20,127 bases of DNA from Pseudomonadota bacterium (GTDB lineage: Bacteria; Pseudomonadota; Alphaproteobacteria; Rhizobiales; Aestuariivirgaceae), in assembly GCA_016522385.1 (NCBI GenBank), contig JAEKFU010000159.1, forward strand, positions 1 to 20,127, in the 5' to 3' direction. A model generated the notes under the pieces. That model was given only the letters and a program-made list of their open reading frames with translations, was not told the origin of the DNA and made no database searches. Every line of letters starts with the position of its first letter. Positions within the stretch are counted from its first letter, which is position 1. Shown here one piece after another: positions 15,832-20,127 of the stretch. Made by a program: the position numbers and the translations under genes.

Positions 15832-16398
15832 CTAGAACTTAGGGTGCACGAAGGTCGTGCAGACATATTTTGGACCACTCATCGGCGGGGCGCCGCGGTG
15901 CCGGTAGGTCCACGCCACGGGGAAGAAGGCGAGCCGGCCGGCTTTGCAGGCAATGGCCGCATCCTGGTCCTCGAACTCGGTTGCGCCGCCTTCGTCCACA
16001 TCGTTGAAATACCATTGCGCGGCCAGCACTCGCGAACTGTTCTGGGCTGAATTGCAGTCTATGTGCCAGGAGAACTGGCCGCCGATATCGTACTTCTTGA
16101 TCCGCAGGGGCTCGCAATGCAGATCGCGGTGATCACTGCCGGCGAGAAATTTCACATCAGCCTGATACTTACCGAGGCCGATTGAGAGACTATGCTGGAG
16201 TGCGGCGATGATATCGCTCCAGCCGTCGTCCGGGATGATCAGTTCGGTAGTTTGTTTGGCCGATAGGTCGGTTTCCGGTCCTTTGTTTCCTGACACTTTA
16301 CCTACAATCTTGCGCGGTTCATTGTCGAACCGGCTTACGATGTCCTGGCACATTTCGACGGGCAGGGAGTCGTCATACCAGCGGATGAACTTGGTCAC
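15832..16398 (-). CDS. 2-oxoglutarate/Fe(II)-dependent oxygenase (prolyl 4-hydroxylase-like)
   Basis: About 188 residues with the P4Hc-type double-stranded beta-helix. Fe(II) ligands are visible as His112 and Asp114 (WHID) and His167 (YRHRG), with Lys177 (GPKY) ten residues later for 2-oxoglutarate. Substrate unknown; the family hydroxylates protein residues or small molecules. The frame can start at a GTG at 16476 (214 residues), but that start has no Shine-Dalgarno and its extra 26 residues do not look like the family. The GTG at 16398 (VTKFIRWYDD) has GGAG eleven bases upstream and is preferred. The gene opposes both neighbours, and AGAGCGT ends and a 10-bp direct repeat lie on either side, so it may be a later insertion between the hydrolase and gatC. 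Confidence 0.88.
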   Translation of the reverse strand: MTKFIRWYDDSLPVEMCQDIVSRFDNEPRKIVGKVSGNKGPETDLSAKQTTELIIPDDGWSDIIAALQHSLSIGLGKYQADVKFLAGSDHRDLHCEPLRIKKYDIGGQFSWHIDCNSAQNSSRVLAAQWYFNDVDEGGATEFEDQDAAIACKAGRLAFFPVAWTYRHRGAPPMSGPKYVCTTFVHPKF

Positions 16399-16505
16399 GT
16401 TGCAGAATTCTCCGATTTGAATGCCCGACCATGATTGGGCGGCGGCATTGGTCAAGTCAAGAGAGCGTTTGCGCACGGGGTGCGCCGATTGAGTTCACTG
16501 TCCGG

Positions 16506-16534
16506 TTGCAGCGATTACGGCGCGGTGCTATCAA
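16506..16534 (+). promoter_or_regulatory. Candidate promoter of gatCA
   Basis: TTGCAG (16506-16511) and TATCAA (16529-16534) are separated by exactly 17 bases, giving a predicted leader of about 36 bases before the gatC ATG at 16577. Box matches are moderate. Confidence 0.45.
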
Positions 16535-16576
16535 GCGCGCCGATGTGATTTCCAGGTCATTGGAGCCGGTTTCCCC

Positions 16577-16864
16577 ATGTCCGTCGATCAGACCACTGTG
16601 CGCCGGATCGCGCAGCTTGCACGCATCAAGGTCAAGGATGAGGACCTGCCTGCCCTTGAAGGCGAGCTGAACGTTATCCTGGACTGGATTGAGATGCTCA
16701 ATGAGGTTGACATCGACGGCGTCGAGCCGATGACGGCAGTTGTCGAAACCAGCATGAAGAAGCGCAAAGACGAAATCTCGGACGGGGCTATGCCCGACAG
16801 CATCATGGCAAATGCACCGGCCTCAGATGACCATTTCTTCGTTGTACCCAAGGTGGTGGAGTAG
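16577..16864 (+). CDS. gatC: Asp-tRNA(Asn)/Glu-tRNA(Gln) amidotransferase subunit C
   Basis: The small subunit that wraps around and holds GatA and GatB together in the GatCAB complex, which converts mischarged Glu-tRNA(Gln) or Asp-tRNA(Asn) to the correct amide. It has 95 residues, full length, with the family pattern: MSVDQTTVRRIAQLARI at the start, an LNVILDWIEMLNEVD helix, VEPM, and a C-terminal DHFFVVPKVVE. GGAG lies eleven bases upstream of the ATG. It is followed after five bases by gatA. gatB is not in the window and is presumably elsewhere. Confidence 0.97.
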   Translation: MSVDQTTVRRIAQLARIKVKDEDLPALEGELNVILDWIEMLNEVDIDGVEPMTAVVETSMKKRKDEISDGAMPDSIMANAPASDDHFFVVPKVVE

Positions 16865-16869
16865 GCAGG

Positions 16870-18339
16870 TTGAGCGAACTCACCGAACTGACGATTTCAG
16901 CCGCACGCGAAGGATTGAAGGCGAAATCTTTCTCAGCTGTAGAGCTGACGCAGGCCTATGTAACTGCGGTGGAGCGCGCGCGGATCCTCAACGCCTATGT
17001 GAAAGAGACACCGGAACTGGCGCTTGAGATGGCCAAGACGAGCGACAAGCGACTGGCGACGGGCGATGCCGGCCCATTGGAAGGCATTCCGCTCGGCATC
17101 AAGGATCTGTTCGCCACGAAGGGTGTGCACACTCAGGCCTGCAGTCACATTCTAGATGGCTTCAAGCCAACCTACAATGCCACGGTCACGCAAAACCTTT
17201 TCGATGACGGCGCAGTTATGCTCGGCAAGCTCAACATGGATGAGTTTGCCATGGGGTCGTCCAACGAGACATCCTACTACGGCAATGTCATCAATCCGTG
17301 GCGACGCAAAGACTCCAATGTGGCTTTGGTGCCGGGCGGCTCATCGGGCGGCTCGGCGAGTGCAGTTGCAGCACATATTTGTGCTGGAGCCACCGGGACG
17401 GATACCGGCGGATCGATCCGCCAGCCGGCTGCTTTCACCGGCACCGTCGGTATCAAGCCGACTTATGGCCGGGTTTCGCGCTGGGGCATCGTCGCCTTTG
17501 CCTCATCGCTTGATCAGGCCGGACCGATCGCTCGCGATGTGCGTGACAGTGCCATTCTGCTAAAATCGATGGCAAGCCCGGACCCGAAGGACACCACCTG
17601 TGTTGACCAGCCGGTTCCGGACTATGAGGCCGCGATGACCGGTGATATTCGCGGCCTGCGTGTTGGTATTCCCAAGGAGTACCGTGTCGATGGGATGCCG
17701 GGTGACATTGATGCGCTTTGGCACCAGGGTGCGGACATGCTGAAGGCTCGTGGTGCTGAAGTGGTGGAGGTTTCACTGCCTCATACCAAATATGCATTGC
17801 CGGCCTACTATATCGTTGCGCCTGCCGAGGCGTCTTCCAATCTGGCTCGCTACGACGGTGTGCGTTATGGATTGCGGGTGCCGTCCGACGACATTACTGA
17901 AATGTATGAGCGGACCCGGGCTGCCGGCTTTGGTCCGGAGGTCATACGCCGCGTATTGATTGGCACATATGTGCTATCAGCCGGATACTACGATGCTTAC
18001 TACGTGAAGGCACAGAAAATCCGCACACTGATCAAGCGAGATTTTGAAGAGGCCTGGAGCCGTGTCGATGTGATGTTGACACCAGCGACCCCGTCGGCAG
18101 CATTTGCGCCGGGCGAAATCACCGATCCGGTTCGGATGTATCTCAACGATGTGTTCACCGTGACCGTCAACATGGCAGGCTTGCCGGGGATCGCTGTGCC
18201 GGCGGGACTTTCGGACGAGGGGTTACCTCTGGCGCTGCAGTTGATCGGCCGGCCGTTCGATGAAGAAACGCTTTTCCGCACAGCGCAGGTGATTGAAGAG
18301 GATTCAGGCTATTCGGCGCACCCGGAAGTCTGGTGGTAG
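16870..18339 (+). CDS. gatA: Asp-tRNA(Asn)/Glu-tRNA(Gln) amidotransferase subunit A
   Basis: Glutaminase subunit of GatCAB; releases ammonia from glutamine, which is passed to GatB. It has 489 residues, normal length. The amidase-signature triad is complete: Lys78 (GIKDLF), cis-Ser158 (GGSSGGSA) and nucleophile Ser182 (TDTGGSIRQPA). The start is TTG at 16870: GGAG is eight bases upstream (overlapping the end of gatC), the next residues SELTELTI fit relatives, and no ATG is close. It forms a two-gene operon with gatC. Downstream, genes point the other way, so the operon appears to end here; no clear terminator was seen in 18340-18580. Confidence 0.97.
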   Translation: MSELTELTISAAREGLKAKSFSAVELTQAYVTAVERARILNAYVKETPELALEMAKTSDKRLATGDAGPLEGIPLGIKDLFATKGVHTQACSHILDGFKPTYNATVTQNLFDDGAVMLGKLNMDEFAMGSSNETSYYGNVINPWRRKDSNVALVPGGSSGGSASAVAAHICAGATGTDTGGSIRQPAAFTGTVGIKPTYGRVSRWGIVAFASSLDQAGPIARDVRDSAILLKSMASPDPKDTTCVDQPVPDYEAAMTGDIRGLRVGIPKEYRVDGMPGDIDALWHQGADMLKARGAEVVEVSLPHTKYALPAYYIVAPAEASSNLARYDGVRYGLRVPSDDITEMYERTRAAGFGPEVIRRVLIGTYVLSAGYYDAYYVKAQKIRTLIKRDFEEAWSRVDVMLTPATPSAAFAPGEITDPVRMYLNDVFTVTVNMAGLPGIAVPAGLSDEGLPLALQLIGRPFDEETLFRTAQVIEEDSGYSAHPEVWW

Positions 18340-18586
18340 AGGATCCCCGCTGCGAATCCGTACCGGTGCGGCGTAGGGACCGTTTGCACGATCCTTCGCG
18401 GGTGATGTGGTGTTTCGCTCTGTTCATCCTATTGATTGTGCCGTCGTGGCCTGACGCAAATTGTGCGTCGAAGGCAAGTCGTTGATGGTGCTTGAGCACT
18501 GGGAATTGGTTTCACTCGGAATTTTTTGGCGATTTCCGCTTAGCTCTGGTTGTTTGCCAGAGGGGTCGGGCGCGAAATCAAAAATG
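18340..18586. other. Convergent gap between gatA and the M48 gene
   Basis: No coding frame stands out. It holds two small perfect hairpins, GTGCT-TG-AGCAC (18487-18498) and CTCTGG-TTGTTTG-CCAGAG (18544-18562), neither with a T-run suitable for gatA. Confidence 0.4.
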
Positions 18587-18601
18587 TCTGGCGATGCCAG
18601 A
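18580..18601 (-). terminator. Intrinsic terminator of the M48 peptidase gene
   Basis: Read on the minus strand directly after the TAA stop: TCTGGC-ATC-GCCAGA (18601-18587), then CATTTTTGATTT. A 6-bp perfect stem, tight loop and T-run two bases later make a credible terminator for the leftward DUF898-M48 unit. Confidence 0.7.
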
Positions 18602-19681
18602 TTAAGAACAGATTTTCTTCAGCTGCTTCCAAATCCCGTCGGGTATGACCTGTTTTGCTTTACCGGGTGGCAATGGCTTGATGAACTCGATGCGTTCCTG
18701 GGTGCCCGGATGCGTGGACAGCATATCCGATAGCGTCTCCAAATTTCCGGTGAGGAGCTTCCATTCCTTCTTGCTCAATTTCTCAAAGAAGTGCCGGAGC
18801 CCCTTAGGGTCGATGGCGCCTTTGGTCATGAGACTGACGGCATAGTCGTCTGCTTCGCGCTCAGCATTGCGGCTATATTGCAGGATAGCCAGTAATCCGG
18901 CGAAACCGCCAAGCGTGTCATTTGATGTGCCACCAGTTGCCACATTAACCAGTAATTGCAGACCTATCGCACGGATCAGAGATGCTTCGGGATGAAGGTG
19001 AGCCGTGTGACCCAACTCATGGGCGATAACGCCGGCAACCTCTTCGGGACTGTCGGCGGCCTTAATCAGTTTTCCGGTCACAACGATGCGGCCACCTGGT
19101 AGGGCGAATGCATTGATGAACGGCATGTCAAAGACCCGGACGGAAAAGTCCGGTGTATCCGAACTCGCTGCCGCAACCCGACCAGCGAGCGCAGACAGGG
19201 CTCGGGTGCCTGCTGCATCGGTGCATTGCTTGGCATCCTTGATAAATGTTCTTTCAGCCTGATCAGCCAGCCGGTCGCGCCATTCTGCCGGCATGACTGC
19301 AGCGACCTTTTGCGGTGCCAAATTGAGCAGGGCATATCCGGTGGCGGCGAAAAGGATGAGACCGCTCGCAACAACGGCTGTGAACTTCAGCGCGCTTGCC
19401 GGGTCGAAGCCGCCTTTAAGATGGGGCGCGCGCGACAGGATCTGAGTCTCGGAAAAGCCGGCTGGCACGATCAGCCGGCTCGTTGGGTTGATCTTATGTT
19501 TTAGGCGCAGCGGCTGGCCAGAACGTACCGGTGTGGCGGCGTCCAATCCGCTATACGTCCAACGGGCGATTTGCTTTCTGTCATCTGTGATGATGATCGC
19601 ATCGACCAGCAGCTCGACGGCTACATCGCGGCTGGCTGCCGTCTGGCCGTCGAAGAACTGTGCGGGATATCGTGTTGCCAT
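18602..19681 (-). CDS. M48-family membrane metallopeptidase
   Basis: A zinc endopeptidase of the HtpX/Ste24/BepA superfamily, 359 residues from the ATG at 19681. The zinc motif HELGH is at 221-225 and the third ligand Glu276 lies in EREADDYA. A single membrane helix at about 99-119 separates an N-terminal region of about 98 residues, with no membrane segment, from the peptidase domain, so the protease is probably anchored and faces the periplasm; topology is inferred. A TTG six codons upstream (19699) is an alternative start. It follows the DUF898 gene after 50 bases, and this pairing recurs in alphaproteobacteria; a shared envelope role is likely but untested. TAA is followed at once by a terminator. 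Confidence 0.92.
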   Translation of the reverse strand: MATRYPAQFFDGQTAASRDVAVELLVDAIIITDDRKQIARWTYSGLDAATPVRSGQPLRLKHKINPTSRLIVPAGFSETQILSRAPHLKGGFDPASALKFTAVVASGLILFAATGYALLNLAPQKVAAVMPAEWRDRLADQAERTFIKDAKQCTDAAGTRALSALAGRVAAASSDTPDFSVRVFDMPFINAFALPGGRIVVTGKLIKAADSPEEVAGVIAHELGHTAHLHPEASLIRAIGLQLLVNVATGGTSNDTLGGFAGLLAILQYSRNAEREADDYAVSLMTKGAIDPKGLRHFFEKLSKKEWKLLTGNLETLSDMLSTHPGTQERIEFIKPLPPGKAKQVIPDGIWKQLKKICS

Positions 19682-19701
19682 CTGATCCAATTCTGCCAAA
19701 C

Positions 19702-19717
19702 CAGCGTCACAACGCTG
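19702..19717. other. Intercistronic hairpin between DUF898 and M48 genes
   Basis: CAGCGT-CACA-ACGCTG is a perfect 6-bp stem with a 4-base loop in the 50-base spacer. On the minus strand it is preceded by TTGACA (19724-19719) but no good -10 follows. It is probably an mRNA element that shifts the ratio of the two products. Confidence 0.35.
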
Positions 19718-19731
19718 ATTGTCAACAGGTC

Positions 19732-20127
19732 CTAGAATGCATCAATGTCAAAGGCTTCCACCAATCCCTCGCCACGTCTGTCCATGGCTGCGCTTGACTG
19801 GCTTATGGCCGCTAGATTGACTGTGCCTTCGACACTCAATCTGTTGCATAGATAGCGCACCAGTCGCTGCTGGACGTAAGGTTGCCCGATACCCAAAGTG
19901 AACACCATGATGGCTAGGTTGCCGAGCCACAGACGTATCAGGCTCGATACGGTCGCGTTGAGACTGAATTTGGCTCTGTCGAACGTCGTATAGGACGCAA
20001 AAAGCACCATCTCCCGGGCGGTGTAGAACGTCCAAAGTACAGCGTAAGCGACATAGATGGTGAAGACGATATTGAATACTGCCAAAATCGGAAACCAGGC
20101 GCCATTGGACTGGGATGAGGAATCCTG
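19732..20127 (-). CDS. DUF898 (YjgN-like) membrane protein, 3' part
   Basis: The frame is open to the right edge of the window, so only the C-terminal 131 residues are visible; full-length relatives are roughly 330-370 residues with six or more membrane segments. Visible are a hydrophobic segment (FNIVFTIYVAYAVLW), the family's Tyr-rich link (FYTAREMVLFASYTTFD), a second hydrophobic stretch (LWLGNLAIMVFTLGIGQPYVQQR) and a hydrophilic tail. The TTG that could start a 117-residue frame (20085) is internal. Function unknown. It precedes the M48 peptidase gene and is probably co-transcribed with it. Confidence 0.88.
   Translation of the reverse strand, partial: QDSSSQSNGAWFPILAVFNIVFTIYVAYAVLWTFYTAREMVLFASYTTFDRAKFSLNATVSSLIRLWLGNLAIMVFTLGIGQPYVQQRLVRYLCNRLSVEGTVNLAAISQSSAAMDRRGEGLVEAFDIDAF

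Noticed and set aside
16399..16476. GTG at 16476 as the oxygenase start
   Set aside because: No ribosome site, and the extra residues include the AGAGCGT repeat end; kept only as an alternative.
18340..18586. gatB remnant or small gene after gatA
   Set aside because: No frame has GatB-like residues or a ribosome site.
1..20127. CRISPR arrays, insertion sequences, prophage genes, tRNAs or rRNAs
   Set aside because: No regularly spaced direct repeats, transposase or phage motifs, tRNA T-loop patterns or rRNA-like stretches were seen on either strand.

Overview
The window reads as ordinary core chromosome of an alphaproteobacterium, most likely of the order Hyphomicrobiales (Rhizobiales). The evidence is the gene order (pleD, rpmG, Nudix, DUF983, rnr, topA, dprA, plsY, pyrC, pyrB, then ruvX, UPF0173 hydrolase, gatC, gatA), the close protein resemblance to rhizobial homologues as I remember them, moderately high GC by eye, and short palindromic repeats with TAGAGC ends placed against stop codons. 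I cannot name the genus.

Layout. 1-1041: 3' part of pleD (+), closed by a perfect 18-bp hairpin on its stop codon. 1042-1698: gene-free stretch with an orphan promoter-like site, several palindromes and a two-sided terminator shared with rpmG. 1699-12283: a long leftward block, in transcription order pyrB, pyrC-like, plsY, dprA, topA, rnr, DUF983, Nudix and then rpmG, the last with its own promoter. Several junctions overlap by 1-4 bases, so translational coupling is likely. 12386-14059: an aidB-like flavoprotein gene divergent from pyrB and followed by a repeat-rich 390-base gap. 14450-15726: ruvX (-) and a UPF0173 hydrolase (+), divergent. 15832-16398: a leftward 2-oxoglutarate/Fe(II) oxygenase bracketed by small repeats. 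16577-18339: gatC-gatA (+). 18602-20127: an M48 metallopeptidase and the 3' part of a DUF898 (YjgN-like) membrane protein (-).

Functions. pyrB and its overlapping dihydroorotase-like partner serve pyrimidine synthesis; the partner has lost most metal ligands and is probably structural. plsY feeds phospholipid synthesis. dprA, topA and ruvX act on DNA, rnr on RNA, and rpmG and gatCA on translation. pleD makes c-di-GMP and links to cell-cycle control. gatB is not in the window.

I see no defence system, CRISPR array, prophage, insertion sequence, tRNA or rRNA, and nothing I would call a new multi-gene system. The points most worth a second look are regulatory or structural: the TAGAGCG motif on four of seven TAG stop codons, the perfect hairpin that encloses both the topA stop and the rnr TTG start, the degenerate PyrC partner, a nearly leaderless pyrB promoter, and the orphan promoter/operator between pleD and rpmG.
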